From positions 13,272,599 to 13,336,598 of the forward strand of contig NC_088309.1 of assembly GCF_910592395.1 (NCBI RefSeq): a stretch of 64,000 nucleotides of DNA. Reading direction: 5' to 3'. Both the position numbers and the translations under genes were made by a program. Positions 1-10,900 of this stretch are shown here, in pieces. How positions within the stretch are numbered: the stretch's first letter is position 1; each line of letters opens with the position of its first letter. The stretch is from Lineus longissimus (taxonomy: Eukaryota; Nemertea; Pilidiophora; Heteronemertea; Lineidae). The notes below the pieces were generated by a model. The model was not told the DNA's origin. It searched no databases and saw only the letters and a list, made by a program, of their open reading frames with translations.

Positions 1-160
1 ACACACTCTATATACATTCGCAAAATAGCCATCACTTTATCAGCCTCGGCTGCAATGCCTCAGGGCACTGCCTTATGTGTAGAGTGTTCAGTACATTACA
101 GAGACAGGTAGGATCAAGGCCGTTTTGCGACTTTTGACCAGACGACAATTTCCAACTTAA

Positions 161-870
161 CCCTTTCGCTGCGGATGTACGCATTTTTGGGACCAAAAAA
201 AATTTCCGATCTGTGCGGATGTACGCAGAACTGTGACTTGGGAGAGACCTGAATCAGACGATGTTTTCAATAGCAAATTAGTACAGGAACTTGTCGCTAG
301 GTGTCCTGCCATGTTGTTTACCGCTAGAACTTCCGATTTCTAGGTGAAAACTTCGGTGTTTTTATTCAAAGTTTAGGCGATATTTTGAGTCCAAAGTTTT
401 GTAAACAAATTTAAATGCCCAAGTCACGTGTTCGACGAATTGCAGAATCAATAATTGATGAAATAGTGAATTCGAGGCGTTAGAAGACGAGTCTGATTAG
501 TGATTATGATTCTGAACATAATGCCGATGTACACAGCGTGCATAGGGATTGAAAGTGTGCATGATTCAGGGTCCGAGGGGGATGATAGTGATAGCCTGGG
601 TCAAGATGAAAAATGGTGTTTTTCTCCTCGTTGATTAATACTAATTAGCGTTATTTAGTTAATTAACATAATTTCAGGTGATTGACAAATGCATAATTTG
701 AAAGTCCATGCTGTCCCTAACAATCTTTTCCAATAGTCCTAAGCTCTATCTCTTCTCCTTCAGGCTGTATATTGGCCTCAAAGTTACCTATGTTAAAATT
801 GGCTTTTACAGTATTTTGGGGGCAGCAAGGAATCAATATTGAAATAATTTTGAGCGGCGCAGCGAAAGGG
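161..870. mobile_element. piggyBac-type element, internally deleted (710 bp)
   Basis: The ends are exact 13-bp inverted repeats, CCCTTTCGCTGCG, flanked on both sides by TTAA (157-160 and 871-874), the piggyBac target duplication. The homologous unoccupied site is present at about 21,555, where a single TTAA joins the same flanking words. A subterminal motif GCGGATGTACGCA occurs twice near the left end (171-183 and 217-229). The interior has only the start of a transposase-like reading frame, so it is non-autonomous. Confidence 0.9.
415..634 (+). pseudogene. piggyBac transposase N-terminal remnant
   Basis: An ATG at 415 opens a basic stretch, a stop follows at 481-483, and the same frame then continues into an acidic Asp/Ser/Glu-rich stretch. 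After a frame change comes another acidic run rich in D, S and E, ending at 632-634. Acidic serine-rich N termini are usual in piggyBac transposases, and the position inside a TTAA-flanked element supports the call. No catalytic domain remains. Confidence 0.5.
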
Positions 871-1315
871 TTAAAATCTGCCAATTACTGCCAATTACGG
901 GGCGCTTAGTTTTTCTGCTGTGAATAGCTATAATCTTATCGAAACAAAGAGTTCAAAATATTGGTATCCTGGCACATTTTCTGGCCCAGCTACAGCAAAT
1001 TCGGATGAAAATGCAACTATTTTGCTGGAATTTCTTTCGGCCAGCTCCAGTTCAAACCATAAGCTACGGTGCAAAGCCAGCGTAGCGAACAGACGTAGTT
1101 CATTACCGCCCTATGCATATTTTCCATGGTACAGGCAAGCTCCGCTGGAAGCCAGCGTAGCTAAAAAATAGTAGGCCTACTAGTAATTATCATAGCAAAA
1201 GAATATGTCATGAGTTTATTTGGGTCAATTTTCCCCCTTTGTAATGTGAGTTTCACACCTCCCAATGTTATCATTCAGGGTGGTAACTCAACTGCCTGGG
1301 CCAAGATACCGCATA

Positions 1316-1440
1316 GGGAGCGTCCATTAAGTACGTACGCAAGAAAATGCCAATTTTGAGACCCCCCTCCCCCCTGTATGCACCTTGTACGCATTGCCTC
1401 ATACCCCCCCCCCTCCCCCTGCACGGGTACGCCTATAGAA
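1316..1440 (+). mobile_element. MITE-like fragment, left end
   Basis: The sequence starts GGGAGCGTCCATTAAGTACG and continues into runs of C and CT. The start is the inverse of the end of the element at 3,230-3,350 (ACGTACTTAATGGATGCTCCC), so the two are opposite ends of one MITE family. The repeat-rich block at 1.64-3.18 kb lies between them, so they could be one element split by a later insertion or two separate copies. Confidence 0.55.
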
Positions 1441-1641
1441 CCTTGAATTCCCGAGCAGACGAACAGACATAGTACCTGATTTTGCTACATTGTGGCGCCA
1501 CAATCGGATTGGCAAGTCAACTGCGCAATTTTTCTCCGAAAATTGCTAAAACATTGTAGTCAGGTAACATACGAACACAGAAGCGTATGAGTTCACACAT
1601 CTTGTGAAGAACAAGTATGATTGTCCAAATAAGAATAAGAT

Positions 1642-3178
1642 GAAACGGCCAGGGGCCATTGTGCTCACCGTAAGTATTTTTAGTAGACAGTTACAGAAAG
1701 TGCTACAGTATGACAATGGTGAATACATTTTTAACTTTGACCTCAGTGACCCTGACAGGTAGGTCAAATAACAAACCAGGGTGATATGTGATGTAGACAC
1801 ATCCACCTGACCATAACAATTTCATCACTCGTTACACTACAGCAATCGGCAAAAAACGATTTCCAAGATGGCCGCCTAATTAAATCTATGGCACCAAATA
1901 AATAAAAAAATGAAGAAAATGTAAGATAGAACTCAGAAAAGAAAAAAGGAAAAGATGAAAAATAAAAATATTTTTGGCTGTCCTTGACCGGGGTTTGAAC
2001 TCACGACCTTTGGATTGCCACAATACGAGGAAAAACCCACAAAACATGCAATTTCGGCCATATTTGAATTCCGATCTGGCTGAAACTTGGCATACAAATA
2101 GTGGCTTCTTAGATGCATCATTGCACAAAATTAAAACTCTTTACATTGAACAACGACAAAACGTACCAAGAACAGTAAAGTTTTCAACTTTGACCTCTGT
2201 GAACTTAAAAGGTGGGTCAAATCAAAAACCTGTAAGATATGTGATGTATCCTTGCTAGGAGTACCTACCATAAAACTTTTATCAAAAACAAATCAGTAAT
2301 AAGCGAGAAATCACACTTTTTGAGTTTTGAGTTTGGGCCCCCTGGTGGCCAAGTCAATAATCAGACCGAACCAAAATTCAGTGTAAAAGGTCAACTGACC
2401 TAGGGGGTCATTTGTTCAAAGTTTCAAGTTCATTTCTGTTGCGGTTGAGAAACGTGCCATAGTTACACTCAAACGGCAAATTTACGCCATTTGACCTCTC
2501 CAACCTTAAAAAGTAGGTCAAATCCGAAAAATCGTGCAACATCTGAGGTAACCTTGCTAGGGGTCCCTGCCATAAAAATTTCATCAAAAACAATTTGCTA
2601 ATAAACAAACTATTGCACTTCTTACTTTTTCTGTTTTGGCCCCCTGGTGGCAAAGTCAAGAATCAGATCAGGTTGAAATTCAGCACCAGAGGTTATCTGA
2701 TATAGGGGGTTATATGTACTAAGTTTCAAGCTCATAGCTTTGGTGGTTGAGAAACGTGCCATAGTTACACTCAAACGGCCAATTCACGCCATTTGACCTC
2801 TGCGACCTTGAAAAGTAGATCAAATTAAAAACCCGTATGATATATGATGTATCCTTGCTATGAGTACCTACCACAAAAGTTTTATCGAAAACAAGTCACT
2901 AATAAGCGAGATATCACACTTTTTAGATATCCACATTTGGCCCCCTGGTGGCCAAGTAGAGAATCAGATCGGACAGAAATTTAGTGTCACGGGTCATCTG
3001 ACCTAGGGGGTCATGTGTACAAAGTTTTAAGTTCATAGGCCTAGCGGTTAAAAAACGTGCCACTGTTTTTGAACTAGGATACGACGGACAACGACGACGA
3101 CGACGACGACGACGACGGACGACGACGGACGACGGACACTGCGGTGTTGTATAGACTCCCCTACGGTGAGCCAAAAAG
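1642..3178. repeat. Dispersed repeat with ~300-bp tandem units
   Basis: It begins near GAAACGGCCAGGGGCCATTG and ends with a GAC-triplet run followed by CCCCTACGGTGAGCCAAAAA. Inside, roughly 300-bp units recur. Each has a half-site cluster (TGACCTCTGTGACCTTGA then AGGTCA), the phrase CCTTGCTAGGAGTACCTACC, the phrase GGCCCCCTGGTGGCCAAGTC and AACGTGCCA. The whole block is nearly identical to 39,298-40,809. The layout (tandem core, conserved ends, no transposase) resembles non-autonomous pearl/Helitron-like elements of marine invertebrates, but that assignment is inference. Confidence 0.8.
1975..2040 (-). repeat. tRNA-like (SINE-type) segment
   Basis: On the minus strand a stretch resembles a pol III B box (GAGTTCAAACCCC) next to a short stem-like context, followed by an AT-rich tail. 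It recurs inside the second copy of the host repeat at about 39,632-39,700. No complete cloverleaf or A box could be drawn, so it is not called a tRNA gene. Confidence 0.3.
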
Positions 3179-3229
3179 GAGATGATTATTATGATAATAT
3201 TTATTTTTTATTGTTCAAAAAATGGTTCT

Positions 3230-3350
3230 TGGGTTGCGTACGTACGCAAGACCATTTCCCCCCCCCCCTCCCCCCCTGTACACATAGTGTACGGATTTCA
3301 TAGACCCCCCTCCCCCCCCTCAGTGCGTACGTACTTAATGGATGCTCCCA
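3230..3350 (+). mobile_element. MITE-like element, right end
   Basis: It contains GCGTACGTACGCAAGACC, long C runs, and ends ACGTACTTAATGGATGCTCCC, the inverse of the start of the 1,316 fragment. It is non-coding and has no transposase. Confidence 0.55.
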
Positions 3351-4104
3351 TATGCCAATTAGGATAAGCTCCATATGCCATTCTAAACAAAAAGACAGGT
3401 GTCAATAAGTGTTCCATAGAACTAGACCACTCATTGAATACATTGATCATATGTAAATGAGCACATTTTTCCGTTCAGGTTAAGGTGTTATATACCGTTT
3501 TTAATAATAATATATGTACATGCAATATAATGCTCAATGAACTTCTTGGTCATGTTGGTCATGACATGCGGACATGTCAAAAACTCATTACTTCAAAATG
3601 GGGACATCATTATCGTTCCTATGACATCAGGTTCGGTAACGGTAGGCCTTATCATGGTATACCTGGTCTAATGATCAATGTCCCACCTCTTATACCTAAA
3701 CATCGAAATGTTTCAAGATAAACAAGCCAAATAAGCGATCCAAACATAAAATTAGGAAATTAATTACAATCGAAATCAACTGGTATCTCCCAAGTCTATA
3801 CATTATATAGCTTGCATTACCGGCAGGTTATTTATACAATATTCAAGCATCCCCCGGACATTGCTCGGAAAGTTGAATGTCCGTACCAAGACCATTAGGT
3901 TTGCCAAATGAAAATTATCTATCGAAATCAGAAAACAGAACAGGCTCAGGATAATATAAGCGAAAATCAAAAATCTAAATTATTCATTAAATATTCTATT
4001 GATGCTTTATTTTTGAAACTTTTCAATGTTCAGATACAAACTAGTGTATTATGAAATATCCCTTGTAACGGGGTCTACCATTATCCGACGAAGGCAAATC
4101 AAGG

Positions 4105-4220
4105 GGTGATATGAATAAAGACTAGCAAATGCTTTTACTCCGGTTTTGTACAGGAAGGCCTAGTGTAAATGTACATGGAGATTTAGATAAAAGCATTTGC
4201 TAGTCTTTATTCATATCACC
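4105..4220. mobile_element. Short fold-back element with perfect 33-bp inverted repeats
   Basis: Bases 4,105-4,137 are the exact reverse complement of 4,188-4,220, separated by a 50-base loop. The arms start GGTGATATGAATAAAGACTA. It is non-coding, and no convincing target duplication is seen next to the arms. It could be a MITE or a transcribed hairpin. Confidence 0.75.
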
Positions 4221-4589
4221 CAATGTCTCCACTCCCTGCAGCTGCGGAGAGCCATCTCAATTGCGTGGGAATGAACCAAGAAGCATGACAAGGCCTGAAT
4301 AAAATTAGAAAACGACCTTGAATATTGTACCACTTGAATCTTAAATCACTTCTGTTCATATTGTGATCAACAATATTTGAACAGAGAATGTTTTATTTGA
4401 CCAGCCTGACCACTCCAAAAGTGCTGTTGGTTCTTTCTTTATAAAACCAGTAAACTTCTGCGATTGCCATAGGATGGACACATTTGCTACAGGTTTTAAA
4501 ATGTCTGTGCAGGGCGCGTAGTCAATAATAAGGTAATCAAAATTTTGAAGTTAGGGCTTGATACATTCAGGATAATTCTTTTTTGGTTA

Positions 4590-4790
4590 AAAGGTCGGAG
4601 TATTTTGATAATGGCTCACCAATACCTGGGTCCTGTGTACAAAGTTTCAAGTTCATAGCTCTAGCGGTTAAGACACGTGCCACTGTTTTTAAAACAGGAT
4701 AGAACCAACGACGACGACCGCAACATACGACGGATGTCGATGGACACAGCGATGTTGTATAAACTCCCCCATAGTGAGCCAAAAAGAAGG
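4590..4790. repeat. Partial unit of the 300-bp repeat family (right end)
   Basis: It contains the CATGTGTACAAAGTTTCAAG-like phrase, AACGTGCCACTG, an ACGACGACG-rich stretch and the terminal GTGAGCCAAAAA, so only the last part of the dispersed repeat is present. Confidence 0.65.
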
Positions 4791-5339
4791 AAAGTTGAAT
4801 TTCACACATCCTGTCATTAATTGACAGCTGTCTCCTGACGTCATGATCAACAGTGATAGCTGATTGGCTCAAAGCAGCAGACTGCTCAGTTTCAGAGGCA
4901 AGTGGGAAGATCAAAAGCGCCGCGATCGAGAACGTTTTGACAAGGATAAATAGCCCAAGATGATTTATAGCGGCGAGTCCATTGATGTGTTCCCAAGATG
5001 TTGATATCTGATACGACTGACTCCTAAACAATGAAGGCCAAAATATCCCTGTGTTCTGAATTCAATAAATGTTTGCCCCGCCCCCGGCATCACATCATTG
5101 GTGATGACGCAGCCCGTCATCTTTTTTCCCGGTTCGTGTTGGTTCGTATCATCGTCACCTCGGTCAATGATCATCGGTTAGTACTCTTAATGACTTAGGT
5201 CTGTTACGTAATTTATTTTGATTCGGGAAATGCAAAACCTAGGTCATTGCAGCAATAGATTTGAGGTATGAACCGCGCAATACACGAGGCGACTATCGGT
5301 TTCTCGCCGATTCCTTATCGGTGTATAGCTGCCAAAACC

Positions 5340-5650
5340 GATACATACTTCTGGACCTTGCGGTAGAAGAACCTAACATAAAAGTTTTATCTTAATGAGT
5401 CACTCATTAGAGAGAAATATCACACTTTTTAGGTTTCCACTTCTGGCCCCCTGGTGGCCAAGTCAAGAATTAGATCGGACTGAAATTGATTGTCAGAGGA
5501 CACTTGACCTGGGGGGTCCTATGTAAAAGGTTTCAAGTTCAGAGCTCTAGCGGTTAAGAAATGTGCCACTGTTTTTGAAACAGGATACAGACGCCAAGAC
5601 CACGGACAGAGCGGTGTTGTATAAATTCCCCTACTATGAGCCAAAAATTT
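5340..5650. repeat. Single unit of the 300-bp repeat family
   Basis: One unit is present, with GGCCCCCTGGTGGCCAAGTC, the TCACTCATTAG phrase, GTGCCACTGTTTTTGAAAC and the terminal GTGTTGTATAAATTCCCC end. It has no gene. Confidence 0.7.
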
Positions 5651-6139
5651 AACGAGACAACTGTATGTTGAAGTTAGATAGAGATTCTATCAAACCCTCA
5701 ATCAGGGAGTAAATAAAATGCCCACCCTTCATTCCGGTTTAATCATGTGTATTTATCGAACATTATTTCTGCTGTGTTTTCATGTGGGTTTTTTTGTGTT
5801 ATTCCCTTTACCTACCCTTCTTTCCATTGTATTTTTGTGTCATCTCTCCAACGTTTCAAGTATGGTTAGCTAGCGTTTGTTTAATTTCAAAATGTTATGT
5901 CAGCCTATTTTCTTGCATTTGTCATCAATACATTTGTAGTACATGTACGTTATAGAGGAGTCTTTCATGCACGAATAACTTAAGTTTTGTCGACATTTGC
6001 GATTTGTGAGTGTTCAACACGTGGCTATTGATGACCACTCTCGCTTGGCATACATACCAAGTGGCCTGCATGACTTACGAATTCACAGTGACATTTTTTA
6101 CTATAGTGTTAATTATTTTCATGATTTCAAATTAGATGA

Positions 6140-7246
6140 AATGGCCAGGGCCATTGTGCTCACCTCATGTGGAGGAAAGATGGATAAAGAGCATGGTATT
6201 GTGTCATGTAGTGTTAGGTTTGATGTAGGTCCAAGCAATTACAATTTCCCCAAAATGGCCAATTTACAGTACATTCGACCTCTGTGACCTTGAAAAGTAG
6301 GTCAAATCAAAGAAGACCCGGGTGACACATTGAATGGTTGTTAGAATCAGATGTACCTATGATATAAAATTGGTGCCAATCGGGCAAGTCATTACTAGGA
6401 ATAATAGCATTTTGAAGAATTTCGGATTTGGCCCCCTCCCTGGAGGCCAAACGGCAAATCAGATCGCACCAAACTTCGGTACCTGAGATCACCTGACCAA
6501 GGGGTACATGTGTACTTAATTTGTGATCAATAGTCATTGCAGTTAAGAAACGTGCCATAGTTACGGCCTGACGGCGAATTTACGCCATTTGACCTCTGTG
6601 ACCTTGACAAGAAGGTCAAATTAAAAACCTGTGTGACATATACTGTATGGTGGTTAGATGTACCCATGATATCAAATTGGTGGCAATCAGGCAAGAAGTT
6701 AAGGAATAATCACATTTTTAAGGTTTTTGGATTTTGCCCCCTGTTGGTCAAGTGGTAAATCATATTGGACCAAACTTCGGTCCCTGAGATCACCTGACTA
6801 AGGGGTAAATGTGTACCAAATTTGGTATCAATAGTCATTGCAGTTTAGAAACGTGCCATCGTTACATCCTAACGGCCAATTTACACCATTTGACCTCTGT
6901 GACCTTGAAAAGGAGGTCAAATCAAAAACCCGGAGGATATATGATGCACCTTTGCTAGAAGTACCTACCATATTTTTTTCAAAATTTCCCGACTACTATT
7001 AAGGGAGATATTGCATATTTTCACTTTTAACGTTTGGCCCCCTGGTGGCCAAACCATGAAACGAATTGGACCGAAACTTGGTCTCCAAGGTGTCATTACA
7101 TAAGGGTACATGTGTACCAAGTTTCAACTCAATAGCTCTAACTGTTACGAAACGTGCCCTGCTAACGGACGACGGACGACGACGACGACGGACGACGGAC
7201 GCCACGGTATGGGATAAGCTCACCTCTGCTAAGAGGTGAGCTAAAA
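6140..7246. repeat. Diverged copy of the 300-bp repeat family with hairpin terminus
   Basis: Three diverged units each carry the TGACCT/AGGTCA cluster (about 6,281, 6,591 and 6,891). The copy ends in a GACGACGG run and then a perfect 11-bp hairpin (AGCTCACCTCT, loop GCTA, AGAGGTGAGCT) at 7,217-7,242, followed by A residues. The start again carries ATGGCCAGGGCCATTGTGCTCACC. The short arginine-rich reading frames across the GAC run are artefacts of the repeat. Confidence 0.75.
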
Positions 7247-7846
7247 ATGTTTAAAATGTCAGTAACAATGACAATGATGTCCCATGACACTTTTTTTGTT
7301 CAAGAAACTTGCCATTGCCGATCGTTTGTCCATCTTGGGGCTGACCCAGCGCACAGCAACATGTAAGAGAATGGCAGCCCACCAGTACTGAGACTATAGC
7401 AAATCAACGAACGATTCGAGGAACCTGTGACCGGAGACTCAATGGCAACGAAGCGAGCGGGAAACTAGTCGATAATGTATGCGTAAGGCAACCGGAAGGG
7501 CCACCAAAATCACTGTAGTGGTAATGGGTAGAACTACAATGCAGCAGTAGCAACCACGTGTGATATCGCGGCCGCCCGCAAATATGATAAAGTTTGAGTG
7601 ACTAACGATCGTTCCTTAGTGCATTTGGTGTGGAAGTGGATCTTTTTGATAGACTTTGATAAATTTTCGCACAACACTATTACTCTCTTGCCTAATCATG
7701 GCAATCCAAATTGAATTTGCATAATTTTTAGCCAGACATTGTTTTACATTCGCCACTCATGTGCGGCATTCGCAAGTGGCGAAAATGCAAACGGGCGCTC
7801 CAACCCTGTTAATACACATCAAAAGTAGGCAAATGAAAATACTTAC
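7247..7846. other. Gene-poor stretch 3' of DRG1 exon
   Basis: This is DRG1 intron or flank downstream of the 7.85-kb exon. I see no exon, RNA gene or named repeat. The C-terminal DRG1 exons are not recognisable between 1 and 7,846 and are presumed to lie left of the window. Confidence 0.5.
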
Positions 7847-7959
7847 ATTCGAACCAAAGCTAGATAGTCCCACATTTTTTCTAATAAATCATCAAAGTTC
7901 CATTTGTGATGAGCAGATATAGGAACGCAGTGGGGAACTTTATAAATGATATCCAGCTC
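7847..7959 (-). CDS. DRG1: DRG1 internal exon (G5 region to start of TGS domain)
   Basis: On the minus strand, a TTTTGCAG acceptor (ending at 7,960) is followed by 37 codons plus two bases, starting [20 protein letters not shown] and running to WDYLALVR. The donor GTAAGT is at 7,846-7,841. This is the part of developmentally regulated GTP-binding protein 1 that carries the G5-like SAHH motif and leads into the TGS domain. DRG1 is a translation-associated GTPase that works with DFRP1/ZC3H15. The exon starts in phase 0, matching the end of the 37.8-kb exon, and has no frameshift or stop. The next exon would begin in phase 2 and was not found. Confidence 0.93.
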
Positions 7960-7969
7960 CTGCAAAATA

Positions 7970-10900
7970 AAAAATACCAAATTTAGTCATGATCTTAACT
8001 GTGTTAACTTCACTCTGCACGTGTTTTGGTCATTTTGTGCCATGCATAAGGGGGTCATTCTAATATCGGATTGAAGTCATTGATATTTGCACACGTGGCT
8101 ATACTGCATATTGACTATTGACTCATGGATGTAATAAGGAAACCTTAGAGAAAACAAGAGGCCCAAGGACCTGGCGCTCATCTGGATGACCTAATAACAC
8201 AGGACTGAGGGTATAAAGTAGTAAATATCGGCTTTATACTACTGTTTGAAGGTCAAGAGAACACGTTATACCACTAAAATTTCCAATGCAGAGCTGCCAG
8301 CTGGATGAAATATGACTGAACTAATCATCCATGTTATGTAAATAATACAGGAGGCAACGGAAGATATCCCTAGTTCAGTATGTTGTATCAGTAGCTTTAC
8401 AGAGAAGAAGTGTCAGAGAGGATGTGACTTCTCCATGGACAACTGTAGTATGTCCAGGCTGGGTTGTACAGCACAACCGAGGATACAAAATGCTGTCTTT
8501 AATTGAGAGGTATCCTGATAACAGAGGTCAAAATCAATAGAATTGACCAGTTTTGGACTAACACCACTGTCTTTTTTTTGATAAGGTAGAGATTACAGGA
8601 GTCAAATTGACCTGTCCTGCAGGTGATTTGAATTTACAAAGGGTGGTTTTTCATGACATTGTGCTCTACTGACTACTGCGTATCCCAAGTGAGTCAATCG
8701 GGAACCCATCTACTTTTTATTAAGACCAGCGATGACGTCATTTCTGGTGATTCCCTACATTGTCCAATGAGCTCTTTTTAAAGTGTGCCATTTGGCATGC
8801 ATTAGCATGCGATGTATTTTATCAGCGCCGCCAATTGCCGGACAGAATGCCGTAGCTCCGTCAATTTTGAATCAATTTTTGTGGGAGTAACATTATTGTG
8901 TTGCTTGGAATGTCTACTTTTTACTCATGTTAGAATCATAGTGCTAAAAACTAAAATGCAAACAGAATCATGCGATTCACTGCACATACTGTGGGAATTC
9001 TCCAATTCAAAATAATTCGCGAACAGAGCGTGCACTACTAATATCATTTACACAGAATTGTGGCCAAATTTTCAAGAACTAATTTCTGAAAGTAGTCCCT
9101 AAAGACCTTATGACTACCCACTGATAGGAACTAGTGATAATATCGCCTACTTGACTTCTTTTTAGCAGAAAATTGGTTACCATGTTGCAAAATCAATCTT
9201 CCATCTTTAGACTCATGACAGCCAGACCCTGTTAGCCAAAGTTGAGCGAAATAGGTGGAATTCCTCTCAGCTGGATGTTTATAATAGGTCAGATAAGCTG
9301 ATTGATTGCACTCTGTGGCCTTCCTCCTAGACATCTGCTATTGCACCACAGACACCACCTGCTGTGTTAGGTTTACCTGTCTTACTGGGTTCATTACCCT
9401 TGGTGCAATATGGGTATGTGGATTAGTGGATTAGATCGAATGCACTCAATGTGTTGCTGACATGGCTGAATGGGGTGCTGGTGTAGACCTTTAAAATGTC
9501 CTAGGATAAACTTTCCGGAAAAAAGGATTATATTATGCGCTGGAGATATTGACGGTCATGGCCTCTATAGAACCATATGCCATAAATAGGCCCGGACACT
9601 TTTTCCAGGAGGGACACTTTCTACTTTTACACCGCCTTCATAAAAGAATCGTTCTTCAAATCATTTTTACAACAAGCAGACGACAATCCATTGTTTTTAT
9701 GTGTTAGCACTGGGAGAATGTCAATAGTGGCTTTTGAAAATTATCTTGCATTCCTGAGTCCATCGGTAACCTATTTACAGGTGTAAAATGGCATTAAGCA
9801 GGTTACTTCTGAAAGCAATAATTAATCTTGACCTGCTTGACGGGCTGCTTATGATGTCATTCTAAACCATCAGGCCGGTAATAATGGGAATGGACCACTG
9901 ATTTCGATTTGTGGGTTATTATTATGTTAGCGTATTTTATAACTTTTTCACAATTTATTTTGTCCGACTTTTAACAAATTTTCCCTACTAATTCATAAGA
10001 CTGTCAATATTATGAGGTCTGCTTATCGATGTTTACGAAACAACTTTTCACCAATTTTATCAGCTAACATTGCGTAGGCCGAGTCCAGCATGTGAATGTC
10101 CACTTATGGCATTACTCCCTGTTATCACAGACTTGGCATTGGCATGTCGTGTAACTTTTGAATAATAATCAAAGATCAATCAAATCTCACTGCCACAACC
10201 ATTAATTAAATACTATGTGTCCGACCCAAACAGACTCTAGGAACCGGTCAACATTTCATTAAAAACGGCACGTTCCGGATTGATGAGACCATCTACATGT
10301 TCTAAACGTTATTAGGTCTGCGTATGTTCCCTTCCCAACTTTCCAAAAGTGGAGGAGGTTGATTGGTCATTGAAGCCAAGTTTTCAGGATGTCGCCATGG
10401 TGTCAGCATTCAGTGAATCAGTGAAATGTAAGCAGTCAACTCGTAAGCCTTTAACCAATCCAAGCCTGCAAATTAGGCGGTGATGGCTAAACGGGTGCGA
10501 TATTGTCAGGGTGGGTATTAGGCCCACTAGTTCAGACAGTGAACACACCCAAGCTAGGGAAAACTTCAGCCCAAGGTTAAAGCTAGTAACTCACACAACG
10601 TAGTGAGTGTAATGGTTACGTATGTATAAAGTGTAAACAAAAATTCATATATCCATCATGTCCATCGAATCTGAAAAAACTTGTGCAGACCCATGACAAT
10701 TCTGGTTCCGGTACAGTTTGTCGCATTCCATACGGGCCGCGCGTTGGCCGATCCTGCATTCACGACGCACCGCCCCCACAGTTACCACGTCGGACGTGAT
10801 TCCCATTGTTTCCTTCCTCGTGACGCAATTATTTCATGACGTCATGAGCCATTGACCATTCACACAAGTAGATTTATTCACACCGGCTCCACTGAAGTGC

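Larger units (their letters stand above)
1..1168 (+). repeat. Second copy of the right end of the 2.6-kb insertion element
   Basis: Bases 1-160 plus 871-1168 match 21,402-21,768 closely and in the same orientation. The match starts at the window edge, so the repeat may continue leftwards. It ends at the motif AGCGTAGCTAAAA in both places, after which the flanks differ, so this is the right terminus of a dispersed element. Compared with the 21-kb copy, this one carries the 161-870 insertion and about 90 extra bases near 1,064-1,153. No coding function is seen. Confidence 0.8.

Noticed and set aside
1-1168. Terminal repeat of the virus-like element paired with 21,402-21,768
   Set aside because: The 21-kb copy lies inside the capsid-like gene, not at the array's end, and the repeats are direct; it is better explained as the end of the transposon that split the gene.
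1975-2040. tRNA gene on the minus strand
   Set aside because: Only a B-box-like stretch is present; no cloverleaf, A box or anticodon arm could be drawn, and it repeats inside a dispersed element.
3060-3174. Arginine-rich reading frames on the minus strand over the GAC runs (also at 7.0-7.2, 40.6-40.8, 41.4-41.7 and 42.5 kb)
   Set aside because: They are translations of a trinucleotide microsatellite at the end of a dispersed repeat and occur in every copy, with no conserved start or context.
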